DNA of 64,000 nt from Ignavibacteriales bacterium (GTDB lineage: Bacteria; Bacteroidota; Ignavibacteria; Ignavibacteriales; Melioribacteraceae), in contig JAPLFG010000002.1 in assembly GCA_026390795.1 (NCBI GenBank), positions 1-64,000 on the forward strand, read 5' to 3'. Of this stretch, positions 42,901 through 52,139 are shown in pieces. Made by a program: the position numbers and the translations under genes. Under the pieces are notes generated by a model. It had not been told where the DNA came from and made no database searches. It saw only the letters and a program-made list of their open reading frames with translations. Every line of letters starts with the position of its first letter. Positions within the stretch are counted from its first letter, which is position 1.

Positions 42901-43885
42901 GATTATTAAAGGTTCTGTAAGAAATCCGGACGGGACAAAGAATTTATACAATGGCGAAGCGGTTGTAAGTGTATTCGATTCGGAGCGCTCTCTTGAATTA
43001 AAAGAAATGAATTACACAATTACTCTTCCCGGAGGATTGATTTACAAAGGAAGAGCAACAGTTACAAATGGTGAATTCCAATCCGAGTTTGTTGTTCCAA
43101 AAGATATTTCATATGAAAACAAAAATGGAAAGATTGTCTCATATATCTCCAACAGCAGCATTGATGGAGTTGGGTTTACAAATAATATTATTGTCGGTGG
43201 AACAAATCCGGATGCGAAGAGCGATGGTAAAGGGCCGGATATCGCAATCTATTTTGACAATGTAAATTTTACGAGCTCTTATTTGGTTAATCCGGATTTT
43301 ACATTGATTGCAAAACTTTCAGATCAAACCGGCTTGAATACAACAGGCACCGGTATTGGGCATAAACTGGAAGGGATCTTGAATGATGATCAAACTAACG
43401 CGATAGATTTTTCAAATAATTTTGTCGGTGATCTTAATTCCGGCGGTAAATCGGGTACCATTAATTACAAATTTACAAATATGAGTCCGGGCGATTATAA
43501 ATTAACAATTAAAGCTTGGGATGTTTACAACAACTTATCAACTCAAGATGCTTCATTCACAGTTGTTTCGGCTGATAATGGAATTGTACTTCGCGATGTA
43601 GTTAATTATCCCAACCCGTTTTCATCAAATACAACATTTACATTTCAACATAATATAAGCAGTGCGATTAATGCCAAGATAAAAATCTATTCCATTGCCG
43701 GAAGATTGATAAAACAAATTGAAGCAACTGACTTGCTGGATAAATTTGTAAAGATTGATTGGGATGGACGCGATGAAGATGGAAATCAAATTGCAAACGG
43801 CACTTATCTTTACAAACTGATTGTTGAGTCGGTGGATGGTTTGTTTAAAGATAACGTGCTTGGAAAGTTAGCAGTAGTTAGATAG
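39926..43885 (+). CDS. porU: PorU-type T9SS signal peptidase/sortase (C25 gingipain family)
   Basis: This 1319-residue protein has a signal peptide (1-20, ending LSAQ), a long N-terminal beta-rich region, a C25 protease domain with the catalytic His in WIGHGNPGVWAHES (H836) and Cys in AATCDFGKYDDP (C870), and a C-terminal T9SS sorting domain (NYPNPFSSNTTFTF...LYKLIV). PorU cuts sorting domains from cargo at the cell surface and attaches the proteins to lipopolysaccharide. The adjacent porV gene gives the same order as in Porphyromonas gingivalis. Confidence 0.92.
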   Translation: MKTKFSLMILFFVLNLVLSAQDIKILSSDLNSIILEYHPVYGDTSAISSQGEQFFKIKLLGGFVANFAKQGLPQLQVRALNIGVPSEVGNTIQVLSSDFSILSGKYLPNPRLEKYSVGAVEKYLKGDNYSSTSEPDLVSFGEFGLVRNLPVQTINIYPIQFDGKSNTIKVYKKIIFKISFSSSRAAAQPVKDDLLQSVVLNWDVAKNWGVAEKKLQKISSSAFADGDWYRIETPGEGIYRIDRNYLQALGVDVNNVDPRKIKIFGYGGYSLPEAVSLSKSSGPIENAIYISGEQDGKFDASDYILFYGRQPEFWEYSTLLKKIIRLKQPYSKKNYYLLNISSTNGKRMTEKPSLNISNAYPQQSTFAFVSNDKDSTNIGKSGRDYLGDQFDSFTKSRTYINTLTGILPSSKINYKFRLINGGTTAVSVLVQESGTQIYNTSIRGTVDFIYGYEDSGSETATYSGTLSQERSNLKISLTSSSDAQRLYLDYFEIYYQRALNSISDNLLFFSKDTTTNIEYTLSNFSNSTIQAFDVTDYANVKIISGAAISGGQLKFEASEIKGNVSKYLSVGQSGFKVPVNGIKITNSNLRGNLAGSEMIIIAPRDFKTQAEKYASYRSSQSPYKLSTQIFYVDDIMNEFSGGVLDPTAIRDFVKFAYDNWQIKPSYLLLFGDGDYDYLNSEKLNVNFIPTYQTAESLDEISSYPMDDYFARVSGDDRKIDLAIGRMNIQTTQDADVVIAKVIKYETGLEKGIWRNTITLAADDGPAAAGQDDGSTHTAQSENLANNKIPKYFDLDKIYLAAYPTVFTGSGRRKPGVNKAIVDAVNNGTLILNWIGHGNPGVWAHESVFEKTTTIPQLVNQNYFFLTAATCDFGKYDDPSTQSSTELMNNKGDGGSIAAFTAARVVFSTSNAEINDSLYSNLFRVRDANNLPVRIGKAYFLTKQFLNYENDDKYHLFGDPALRLDEPQMKTAIDSVNGKSLKALVQLNALSPVIIKGSVRNPDGTKNLYNGEAVVSVFDSERSLELKEMNYTITLPGGLIYKGRATVTNGEFQSEFVVPKDISYENKNGKIVSYISNSSIDGVGFTNNIIVGGTNPDAKSDGKGPDIAIYFDNVNFTSSYLVNPDFTLIAKLSDQTGLNTTGTGIGHKLEGILNDDQTNAIDFSNNFVGDLNSGGKSGTINYKFTNMSPGDYKLTIKAWDVYNNLSTQDASFTVVSADNGIVLRDVVNYPNPFSSNTTFTFQHNISSAINAKIKIYSIAGRLIKQIEATDLLDKFVKIDWDGRDEDGNQIANGTYLYKLIVESVDGLFKDNVLGKLAVVR

Positions 43886-43930
43886 AATATAAATCATGAA
43901 TAAAAATATCTTTTATTGGAGGTAGTAAAA

Positions 43931-45091
43931 ATGAAAAAAATATCGATGCTTTTTATAGTGTGCGCATTGATAATGTCGTTCGGAAATAGAATTGAAGCAC
44001 AAGGCGAATCGGCAGTTCCGTTTCTCCTTCTTGCACCAGATTCTCGTGCCGGCGGTATTGGTGAATCCGGAACCGGTTTGGCTGATAACTCAGCCGCAAT
44101 CTTTTGGAATCCAGCAGGAATAGCATTCTTAACAGGTTCCGAATTTAGTTTTACGCATAGCAATTGGCTTCCGCAATTTCAACTCGACCTATTTTACGAT
44201 TATGCAACTTACCGTGAATACATGGACGATTTAAACGGTAGTATAACGGCAAGTATAACATATATGAACTTTGGTGAATTTGTTAGAACGAGTTCGAATT
44301 CTCCGGATCCGATCGGAACATTCAAATCTTTCGATGCAGCATTGACGCTTGGTTACGCAACCAAGTTAAGTAATAATTGGGGAATGGGTTTCAATTTTAG
44401 ATTGATACATAGCCGTCTTGCAGATAAACCGACTGAAGCCGAGCAAGGTTCAGGGGTTGCAACATCTGTTAGTTTCGATATCGGTGCAATGTACCGCCCG
44501 GAACATTTCGAAGTTCCTTTCCTTGGCGATCTTGGAAATTCATTTAGTCTTGGATTCAATCTGAGCAACCTTGGTCCTAAAATTTATTATATAGATCAGG
44601 CGCAATCAGATCCTATTCCAACAGATCTGCGTGTTGGTCTTGCAGCAAGAATTTTCCAAGATGAATATAATTCGCTTACATACACTTTGGATTTTAGTAA
44701 ACTCTTGATTGGTGTTGCGGATAGTTCCGGCAGACGTCCGGAATTTTATAAAGCACTCTTTACATCATGGACCGACCGCCCGTTCACAGAAGTTCTAAAG
44801 ACTATTAATACAGCTATGGGAATGGAATATTGGTACGGCATTCCTTCAGATTTTATGTTTGCTCTCCGTTTGGGATTTTTCTATGAAGATCCGGATCACG
44901 GTAACAGAAAATTTGTAACATTAGGCGCCGGAATCCGTTATGATTTATATGGATTCGATTTTAGTTACATAACAACTGATATTTTCAAAGGAACAGAGAA
45001 CCATCCTCTTTCTAATACATTGCGTTTCACATTACTAGTTGGGTGGGGATCGGTATCAAAACCAACACTCGGTTTTCCACGCGGAATCTAA
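43931..45091 (+). CDS. porV: PorV (LptO) T9SS outer-membrane shuttle protein
   Basis: The 386-residue product has a signal peptide (ending IEAQ), then SAVPFLLLAPDSRAGGIGESGTGLADNSAAIFWNPAGIAF, here spread over the first 45 mature residues, which is the PorV/PorQ signature. The rest is a FadL-like barrel. PorV carries cargo proteins from the translocon to the PorU surface complex. The ATG at 43931 follows GGAGG by 9 bases; an upstream TTG at 43916 is part of that ribosome site and is not a likely start. Confidence 0.93.
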   Translation: MKKISMLFIVCALIMSFGNRIEAQGESAVPFLLLAPDSRAGGIGESGTGLADNSAAIFWNPAGIAFLTGSEFSFTHSNWLPQFQLDLFYDYATYREYMDDLNGSITASITYMNFGEFVRTSSNSPDPIGTFKSFDAALTLGYATKLSNNWGMGFNFRLIHSRLADKPTEAEQGSGVATSVSFDIGAMYRPEHFEVPFLGDLGNSFSLGFNLSNLGPKIYYIDQAQSDPIPTDLRVGLAARIFQDEYNSLTYTLDFSKLLIGVADSSGRRPEFYKALFTSWTDRPFTEVLKTINTAMGMEYWYGIPSDFMFALRLGFFYEDPDHGNRKFVTLGAGIRYDLYGFDFSYITTDIFKGTENHPLSNTLRFTLLVGWGSVSKPTLGFPRGI

Positions 45092-45097
45092 ACTGAA

Positions 45098-48000
45098 ATG
45101 AAAAAACTATTTCTTGCATTGATTATTGGATTGGGCAGTACATCTGCCCAATCTTTTGTCGAAAGGACAATTCACGATCCGTCTCCGATTCTGAAAAATT
45201 TATCGTCTTCGGACACGCTGAAAATTCTTGCCGTGATGGTAGATTTTCAAGAAGATAAATATGATGCAACTATTGGAACTGGTAAATTCGGTTCAAATTA
45301 TACTCAAGATTACGGTGATACAATTTTAGACCCGCTTCCTCATAATGCAAATTATTTTTCGGATCATCTTCTATTTGCGAAAAATTATTTTAATAAAATT
45401 TCTCGTGGTAAACTGAATATTAATTATAAAGTTTTACCGGAGATAATCACCGTATCACAAACCTTACGAAATTATGTTCAGGAATATCAATCTAAAGATT
45501 TAACTCCGCTTGCAAATTTTGCAAAAGAAGTTTGGGCAATTGCCGACAACAAATTTTCTAATATAAAATTTTCAGATTACGATCTATTTGTAATATTTCA
45601 TGCCGGGGTAAGCAGCGGTCTAGATTTGGGTATCTTTTCTATCGATAGAAATATGCCGTCTCTTTATATGGGGCAAAATTCATTTCAAAAAATTTTCGGA
45701 AATCAATTTACCGGGTTCCCAACAAAACATGGTAAAATTTCAAACTCAATCATACTTCCCGAAACCGAGTCGAGAGAAGTATCTGCCGTTGATAATTCAA
45801 CTATTTTGATGCAGATAACAATAAACGGTGCTTTAGTTGCGAACATTGCAAGTTTTCTTGGACTGCCGGATTTGTTTAATACCGATACCGGTATAAGTGC
45901 TATCGGTCGTTTTGGTTTGATGGATGGGCAAGCAATCGTTGCGAATAATGGAATGTTTCCACCTGAACCCTCTCCATGGGAAAAAATGTTTTTAGGATGG
46001 GAGACACCCATAACTATTTCTAAATTAAGTTCACATCAAAGCGTTGCCGCAAGATCATCTTCAGTGTTTCAAGATACTACTTTATTGAAAGTGCCGATAA
46101 ACTCTTCAGAATATTATTTAATTGAAAACCGTCAGCAGGACGCAAACAAAGACAAAGTTAAAATTACTTACAAGAAAGGCGGACAGACTTATACAACGAC
46201 GATTCTACCGGATACAACCGGCTTATATACTATTCTTCCAGAAAAAATTCACGGCGGTGTTGTGGTTGATGTTGATGAATACGATGCAGCAGTTCCGGGA
46301 AATGGGATTGTCATTTGGCATATTGATGAGAATATCATAAATCAAAATATTGTCGAAAATAAAATAAATGCTGATCCAACTAAAAAAGGTGTTTATGTTG
46401 AAGAAGCCGATGGCATACCAGATATTGGAAAAATATTTAATTCAATTTTCGGCACTTCGATCGGTGAAGGAACTAATGAAGATTTTTGGTATTCCGGAAA
46501 TCCAGCTCAGCTTTACAAAAACAGATTCTCGCATGATACAAAACCAAGTACTAACAGTAATTCCGGCGCAAACAGTTTAATTACATTTGAAAATTTTTCG
46601 GCTATCTCTAACAAGATGTCGTTCGATCTGAGCTATAACCAAAATGAAATTAAGCTGATCTCTTCAACAAATCTTAACCTCAGTCAATCAGAAAAAATAT
46701 TTGCATCAAACAGTTATTCGTTTACAAATTTTATTTATGTAATTGAGAATACTAATCTAAATCAGTATGATATTAATGGTAAGCTGATTAAAACATTACC
46801 AAATTTTACGGAAGTAAAACCGGTTTCGTTCAGTTATAACGGTTCTGATTATTTGATTGGATCGAAAGGGCAGTTGTTGAATATTTATTCAATTGTTTCC
46901 GGCAAAGAATCTTTGAAAACGATAGATATATTATCTAAAGTAACAGCTCTCGCTGTTGATAAAGTCACTTCCGCAATTCCAAAAATATTTATTGGTACAA
47001 GCAACGGTAATGCATATGCGGCTCAGCTTGATCTAATATTAGGGATGAATCAATTTACTCCCAGTAGTTATTTAATTTATAAAGGAGATGATGCAATAAT
47101 TCAATTCGGAATTGATAATAATTACTACACAATACTTCAATCTAAAAAATTTATTTTTCACTCACCTCAGGATATTGTAAATACATTTTCTGCTAATGCG
47201 AAAAAATCAATTTTAACAATGGACTCTAATGGTAAACATGAATCAATAGTATTGTTTGATGATAACTATTTTAGTGTATTTGGCGCCCAGAACTTTATGT
47301 TCGGAATCAAATCGAACAACGTGATTAATAATTTTTCTGTTGCGGATCTGTTCAACGATGGGCAAAATTATATTCTTCTTTCAAACAGCAATATGATTGA
47401 TGCATACAACCTAGCCGGAAATCGTGCATTAAATTTTCCTTTTGCAATTTCTACCGGAGAAAATTTTATAGGAACTCCATTAGCAGTTGATTTAAATCAT
47501 GATGGAGTAACTAAAATTATCGCATTTACAGACAAGGGAAGTATCTATGTAATTAATCCAATCACTGGAAAAGTTGAAAATGGATTCCCGATTTCTACCG
47601 GTGCGCAATTTTCAGTAGATCCAATTTTGTTTGCAGAAGAATTGCCAACAATGGGTCCAATCTCAACATATAAACCGTATCTCGCAGCATTAGATCAAAC
47701 AAACAAGTTATATGTTTGGAACCTTTCGCCTATGCAAGGAAAATCATATTGGAGCGGGGAATTCGGAGATGCAATGAATACCTCATTTGTTCCGGGACCA
47801 TCCAGCACAAATAAGATTACGGAATTTTTTCCTATGGATAAAGCATACAACTGGCCAAATCCGGTTTACGGCAATTCAACCAACATTAGGTATTACACTT
47901 CGGAAGATGCTGATGTGAATATTAAAATTGTTGATCTTGCCGGAGAACTAGTCAGTGAATTGAACGGACATGCTAACGGCGGCTTTGATAGTGAAATAAT

Positions 48001-48109
48001 TTGGGATGTAAGTAAAGTTCAAAGCGGTATCTATTTTGCGCGGCTTGAAGTTAAAGGTGTCAGTGGAAATTCTGCCAATAAGATTATAAAGATTGCGGTC
48101 ATTAAATAA
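45098..48109 (+). CDS. T9SS-exported M6-like protein lacking the HExxH zinc motif
   Basis: The 1003-residue protein has a signal peptide (1-18, ending TSAQ), an M6-metalloprotease-like part (DTLKILAVMVDFQEDKYD, FLGLPDLFNTDTG, FGLMDG, PWEKMFLGW, IVIWHIDEN), a beta-propeller-like middle and a C-terminal T9SS sorting domain (NWPNPVYGNSTNIRYY...GIYFARL). In active members HExxH stands just before LGLPDL. Here the place reads ANIAS (248-252). So proteolysis by the usual mechanism is excluded. It begins 6 bases after porV and may be a surface binding protein or a T9SS helper. Confidence 0.82.
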   Translation: MKKLFLALIIGLGSTSAQSFVERTIHDPSPILKNLSSSDTLKILAVMVDFQEDKYDATIGTGKFGSNYTQDYGDTILDPLPHNANYFSDHLLFAKNYFNKISRGKLNINYKVLPEIITVSQTLRNYVQEYQSKDLTPLANFAKEVWAIADNKFSNIKFSDYDLFVIFHAGVSSGLDLGIFSIDRNMPSLYMGQNSFQKIFGNQFTGFPTKHGKISNSIILPETESREVSAVDNSTILMQITINGALVANIASFLGLPDLFNTDTGISAIGRFGLMDGQAIVANNGMFPPEPSPWEKMFLGWETPITISKLSSHQSVAARSSSVFQDTTLLKVPINSSEYYLIENRQQDANKDKVKITYKKGGQTYTTTILPDTTGLYTILPEKIHGGVVVDVDEYDAAVPGNGIVIWHIDENIINQNIVENKINADPTKKGVYVEEADGIPDIGKIFNSIFGTSIGEGTNEDFWYSGNPAQLYKNRFSHDTKPSTNSNSGANSLITFENFSAISNKMSFDLSYNQNEIKLISSTNLNLSQSEKIFASNSYSFTNFIYVIENTNLNQYDINGKLIKTLPNFTEVKPVSFSYNGSDYLIGSKGQLLNIYSIVSGKESLKTIDILSKVTALAVDKVTSAIPKIFIGTSNGNAYAAQLDLILGMNQFTPSSYLIYKGDDAIIQFGIDNNYYTILQSKKFIFHSPQDIVNTFSANAKKSILTMDSNGKHESIVLFDDNYFSVFGAQNFMFGIKSNNVINNFSVADLFNDGQNYILLSNSNMIDAYNLAGNRALNFPFAISTGENFIGTPLAVDLNHDGVTKIIAFTDKGSIYVINPITGKVENGFPISTGAQFSVDPILFAEELPTMGPISTYKPYLAALDQTNKLYVWNLSPMQGKSYWSGEFGDAMNTSFVPGPSSTNKITEFFPMDKAYNWPNPVYGNSTNIRYYTSEDADVNIKIVDLAGELVSELNGHANGGFDSEIIWDVSKVQSGIYFARLEVKGVSGNSANKIIKIAVIK

Positions 48110-48137
48110 TTTTTTCTCAGCATAATCCAAATTCTAA

Positions 48138-51100
48138 ATGAAAAAAATAATTTTTATATCATTACTGATTTTTGCATCCAAAACTTTCGCGCAGGATTTT
48201 AATTACAATCCGGATTTTAATTGGCTGACAATAAAAGGGAAGCATGTGCGTGTTCATTACCATGAAGAAGCAGAGCGCACGGCAAGAACAGTTGCCAAAA
48301 TTGCAGATGAAGTTTGGGGACCAATAACATCACTTTATCAATACGAACCGGATGTGGTTGATTTTGTTATTAAAGACATTGATGATTACTCCAACGGCGC
48401 CACATACTTTTTTGATAATAAGATTGAGATCTGGGCTTCATCGCTCGATTTTGATCTTCGGGGAACACACAACTGGCTTCGTAATGTTATCTCACATGAG
48501 TTTACGCATATGGTGCAGATTCAAGCATCAATGAAACTTTCCAGAACTATTCCGGTATTCTATCTTCAGTTTATGAATTATGAAGATAAGCGCCGCCCGG
48601 ATATTCTTTTCGGTTTTCCAAATGTTATTGCTTCATATCCCATTCCGGGAATTAATGTACCGGCCTGGTTTGCAGAAGGAACAGCTCAATACAACCGTAA
48701 AGAATTTAACTATGATAATTGGGATACTCATCGAGATATGATTTTGAGAAGTTATGCGCTGAAGAATAAAATGCTTACCTGGAATCAAATGGGAGTATTT
48801 GATAAGACTTCGCTCGGCAATGAATCTGTTTACAATTCAGGTTTTGCTCTTGTAAGATATCTTTCTCAAAAGTACGGTGAAGACAAACTTCGGCTTATAA
48901 ATAATAAACTAGGCAAACTTACTAACTTTACAATTGATGCGGCTTTTAAAGATGTGCTCGGTAAAGACGGTAATGAAATTTATGATGAATGGACCGGCTA
49001 CCTAAAGTCAGATTACAAAAAAAGAATGGCGGATGTAGAGTCGAATCAAGTTACGGGTGAAATGATTGTAAAAGAAGGATTTGGAAATTTCTATCCTACA
49101 TTTTCCCCGGATGGTTCCAAACTTTTGTATATCTCCAACAAATCGAATGACTATTTCGCCTTATCTTCTCTATATCTAATGGACTTGAAGACAAAGGAAG
49201 AGAAAAAATTAGAATCTCCCATCCGGTCGAATGTGAGTTTTATTCCCGGCACTAATAAAATTATCTACTCAAAATTAAGCGACGATAACCCGCGATTAGT
49301 AAACATTCATGACATTTATATTTATGATATAGATAAAGACGATGAAACCCGTCTTACGCACGGATTAAGAGCCAACAATCCTTCCGTCTCGAATGACGGC
49401 AAAAAAATTGTTTTTGTTTTTCAAAATGACGGGACTGTGAATCTCGGAATTGTTGATATTGATGGAAAAAATTTCAAACGGCTTACATTTTTTGAAAAAG
49501 GGGAACAACTTTACAATCCAAGATTTTCAGCCGATGATTCATATTTAATTTTTGATTATTCGTACAGCAATAACCGCGATGTTGCAAGAGTCAATGTTAA
49601 CGGTTCGGAGTATAAGCTTATAACAACATCTCCGGCTGATGAGCGTAATCCGTTCCAGGGTAAGGATGGCAAATTATATTACTCTAGCGATGAGACCGGC
49701 ATCTTTAATATTTATTCGCTCGATCTCTCAACCGGTGAGAAGAAACAATTAACAAACGTTACCGGCGGCGCTTTTATGCCTATGGTTAATGCCAACGGTG
49801 ATCTTGTTTATTCCGGTTATGTAGCTGATGGATATAAAATATTTCTTCTTCCAAAAGATCAAAGTGTACAAGTTGATACTACAAAAAAATATGTTTGGAT
49901 CGGCAATCCTCCTTTAGGAGAAGACAAACCAAACGGTGATATTGGAAATTTCAAAATTAATGCACTCCGGAATTATGATGATAAGGATCTTGCCGATTAC
50001 AAACCCGAAAAGTATTCCGGCTTTTTTTCCAAGCTGAGCATAATTCCATTTATCCGCTACGATAATTACAATACATCAAATTCAGGTTTGGATAGAATTA
50101 AACCGGGATTGTATATCTCATCGAGTGATGTGTTAAACCGGTTTTCAATCTTCGGCGGAGCTTCTCTTAATAGAAGGATGGAACGCGATCTATTTTTACA
50201 ATTCGATTACCGGAACAAACTTCCTTTGATTTATAATCTCGGTTTGAAACCGGAAATCGGATTTGAACTTTACAGCATCAGCAGAAAAAGTAATATTGAT
50301 ATACCATTTGGTATTGATTCAACCTTTGTCCCGGTTAGAATTGATTATAGAATTCCTGCCGATGTTACTTACAATTTGTTTGAAGTCGATTTTTTTGCCC
50401 ATCATAAAATCTTTGCAGATGGGAATAATGTTGAAGCACGGTTTATTTTCAGTCAGTATGTTTCAACGCTAAGCAGTTTCATTCTGCCTGAAAGCGGTAA
50501 TTATTTATATCCGGCTTCAGACGATAAATATTTCATCGGCAAAAATTTTCAACTCAAATTTACTCATGAGATAATTCAACCTGAGACGGATTCCGATATC
50601 AATCCAGTTGGTAGAAAAGTTACACTTCAATACAATTATGAATCCAACCGGTTTAATAATGAAGGTAACTATACTGTTGAGAATGGATTTTTAGAACCTC
50701 TTTACAATGTTTTTAATTTTCACCGGATCGAATTGAACTGGAAAGAATATTTCGGATTAGGAAACGGACAAACATTAACCGCACAGTTTCGAGGCGGTTC
50801 CATATTAGGTCCGGCTGTGCCAGACTTTTTTGATTATTACCTCGGCGGCTTGATCGGAATGAAGAGTTATCCGTTCTATTCAGTCAGCGGCAATGAAATT
50901 GGCTGGATAAATTTAACTTACCGGTTTCCACTTTTTAGAGATATTGATACGCGGATCGGTCAACTCTATGTTGACAAAATTTTTCTATCTGTTTACGGAG
51001 ATTTCGGCAACGCGTGGACGGGAAATTTCCCTTCGTTGAACGAATTCAAAAAAGGAGCCGGTGCTGAAATCAGAATAAAGATGAATTCGTTTTATCTATT

Positions 51101-51230
51101 TCCAACAAGTTTGTTTTTCAACGCTGCTTATTCATTCGACAAGTTTTCAAGAAAAATTTTAGGTGAAGACGTTACATATGGAAAAGAATGGAGTTTTTAC
51201 GGCGGTATTTTATTCGATTTCAGTTTCTAA
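48138..51230 (+). CDS. Gluzincin metalloprotease fused to a TolB-like propeller and a C-terminal barrel
   Basis: The 1030-residue protein has a signal peptide (1-19, ending TFAQ), an N-terminal zinc protease domain with HEFTH (H120, E121, H124) and a downstream WFAEG (E180), then TolB/WD40-like repeats (about 320-590: YPTFSPDGSKLLYIS, NPSVSNDGKKIVFVF, NPRFSADDSYLIF) and a C-terminal part of about 390 residues resembling a surface-antigen (Omp85-like) barrel ending GILFDFSF. An outer-membrane-anchored peptidase with its propeller in the periplasm or outside is the simplest reading. I do not know a characterised example. It follows the M6-like gene by 28 bases. Confidence 0.78.
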   Translation: MKKIIFISLLIFASKTFAQDFNYNPDFNWLTIKGKHVRVHYHEEAERTARTVAKIADEVWGPITSLYQYEPDVVDFVIKDIDDYSNGATYFFDNKIEIWASSLDFDLRGTHNWLRNVISHEFTHMVQIQASMKLSRTIPVFYLQFMNYEDKRRPDILFGFPNVIASYPIPGINVPAWFAEGTAQYNRKEFNYDNWDTHRDMILRSYALKNKMLTWNQMGVFDKTSLGNESVYNSGFALVRYLSQKYGEDKLRLINNKLGKLTNFTIDAAFKDVLGKDGNEIYDEWTGYLKSDYKKRMADVESNQVTGEMIVKEGFGNFYPTFSPDGSKLLYISNKSNDYFALSSLYLMDLKTKEEKKLESPIRSNVSFIPGTNKIIYSKLSDDNPRLVNIHDIYIYDIDKDDETRLTHGLRANNPSVSNDGKKIVFVFQNDGTVNLGIVDIDGKNFKRLTFFEKGEQLYNPRFSADDSYLIFDYSYSNNRDVARVNVNGSEYKLITTSPADERNPFQGKDGKLYYSSDETGIFNIYSLDLSTGEKKQLTNVTGGAFMPMVNANGDLVYSGYVADGYKIFLLPKDQSVQVDTTKKYVWIGNPPLGEDKPNGDIGNFKINALRNYDDKDLADYKPEKYSGFFSKLSIIPFIRYDNYNTSNSGLDRIKPGLYISSSDVLNRFSIFGGASLNRRMERDLFLQFDYRNKLPLIYNLGLKPEIGFELYSISRKSNIDIPFGIDSTFVPVRIDYRIPADVTYNLFEVDFFAHHKIFADGNNVEARFIFSQYVSTLSSFILPESGNYLYPASDDKYFIGKNFQLKFTHEIIQPETDSDINPVGRKVTLQYNYESNRFNNEGNYTVENGFLEPLYNVFNFHRIELNWKEYFGLGNGQTLTAQFRGGSILGPAVPDFFDYYLGGLIGMKSYPFYSVSGNEIGWINLTYRFPLFRDIDTRIGQLYVDKIFLSVYGDFGNAWTGNFPSLNEFKKGAGAEIRIKMNSFYLFPTSLFFNAAYSFDKFSRKILGEDVTYGKEWSFYGGILFDFSF

Positions 51231-51245
51231 TTATTTGGGGTATAA

Positions 51246-52124
51246 ATGAAAAAAATAATTGTGTTGTTTCTAATCGGCTGTCAGTTGTCAGTTATCAGCG
51301 GTCAGCAAGTTGTTAAGAATGAAGTAGGAAATTTATTAAGCGGTTCATTAAATCTTGATTCGAAAATTGCGTATGATAAATCTGAAAAAATAATAACACC
51401 GTCTTTATCAAATATTGATGATCAAAAAAAATCTGTTTGGCTTGCGGTTGGTTTATCGGCTGTGTTACCCGGTGCAGGCGAGTTCTATTCAGAGAGTTAT
51501 ATAAAATCTGCCGCATTCATTGCAGTCGAAGCAGCTGCAATAACGCTTGGGTTGATTTACGATAAAAAGGGGAATGATCAAACTGATTTTTTCCAAAATT
51601 ACGCTGACCAGCATTGGTCTGTTGACCGGTATGCGGCATGGACAATCAAACATGCGACTTCAATTAACGGCAGTGTTGATCCAACGAAGTACAATGTATT
51701 CGTAAATGGAAAAGTAGATTGGGCTGAGTTGAACCGGCTTGAAGGTGATCTCGGTACATATTATTCACACCGTCTGCCAAAATATGGCGAGCAGCAGTAT
51801 TTTGAACTTATCGGTAAATATCCGCAATTCAATGTTGGCTGGGATGATTTTGGAGATGTAAACACACCTTATTTTTACGGCGATCCTCTTACACAAAAAT
51901 TTCTCTATTATGCAGAAGAACGGGGAAAAGCAAATAATTTTTACAACGTTGCCGCAAAAGCAGTGCTTGTTGTGGTTGTAAACCATATCGTCAGCGCCGT
52001 TGATGCAGCTTGGACCGCGCACAGTTACAACAAAAATTTAGATATGCATGCAAGCATTGAAAGACGAGACTATGGTTTTATTACCGTATATTACCCCCAG
52101 TTAAATTTGCAGTATAGATTTTAG
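51246..52124 (+). CDS. DUF5683-like membrane-associated protein
   Basis: The 292-residue protein has a short signal segment, then KSVWLAVGLSAVLPGAGEFYSESYIKSAAFIAVEAAAITLGLIYD (two hydrophobic helices, spread over about 60-105), which resembles DUF5683 and other 'LPGaGqfY' proteins, and a second hydrophobic stretch near VAAKAVLVVVVNHIVSAVDAAW. Its role is unknown. The start of the gene carries a 7-base tandem repeat, which writes part of the signal segment. It lies 15 bases after the previous gene and 15 before der. Confidence 0.72.
   Translation: MKKIIVLFLIGCQLSVISGQQVVKNEVGNLLSGSLNLDSKIAYDKSEKIITPSLSNIDDQKKSVWLAVGLSAVLPGAGEFYSESYIKSAAFIAVEAAAITLGLIYDKKGNDQTDFFQNYADQHWSVDRYAAWTIKHATSINGSVDPTKYNVFVNGKVDWAELNRLEGDLGTYYSHRLPKYGEQQYFELIGKYPQFNVGWDDFGDVNTPYFYGDPLTQKFLYYAEERGKANNFYNVAAKAVLVVVVNHIVSAVDAAWTAHSYNKNLDMHASIERRDYGFITVYYPQLNLQYRF
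51281..51308 (+). repeat. Four-copy heptanucleotide tandem repeat in a signal-peptide region
   Basis: Units TCAGTTG, TCAGTTA, TCAGCGG and TCAGCAA follow each other at exact 7-base spacing. Since 7 is not a multiple of 3, each copy is read in a different frame, and gain or loss of one unit would break the reading frame. Confidence 0.7.
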
Positions 52125-52139
52125 GAACAACAAACCAGA

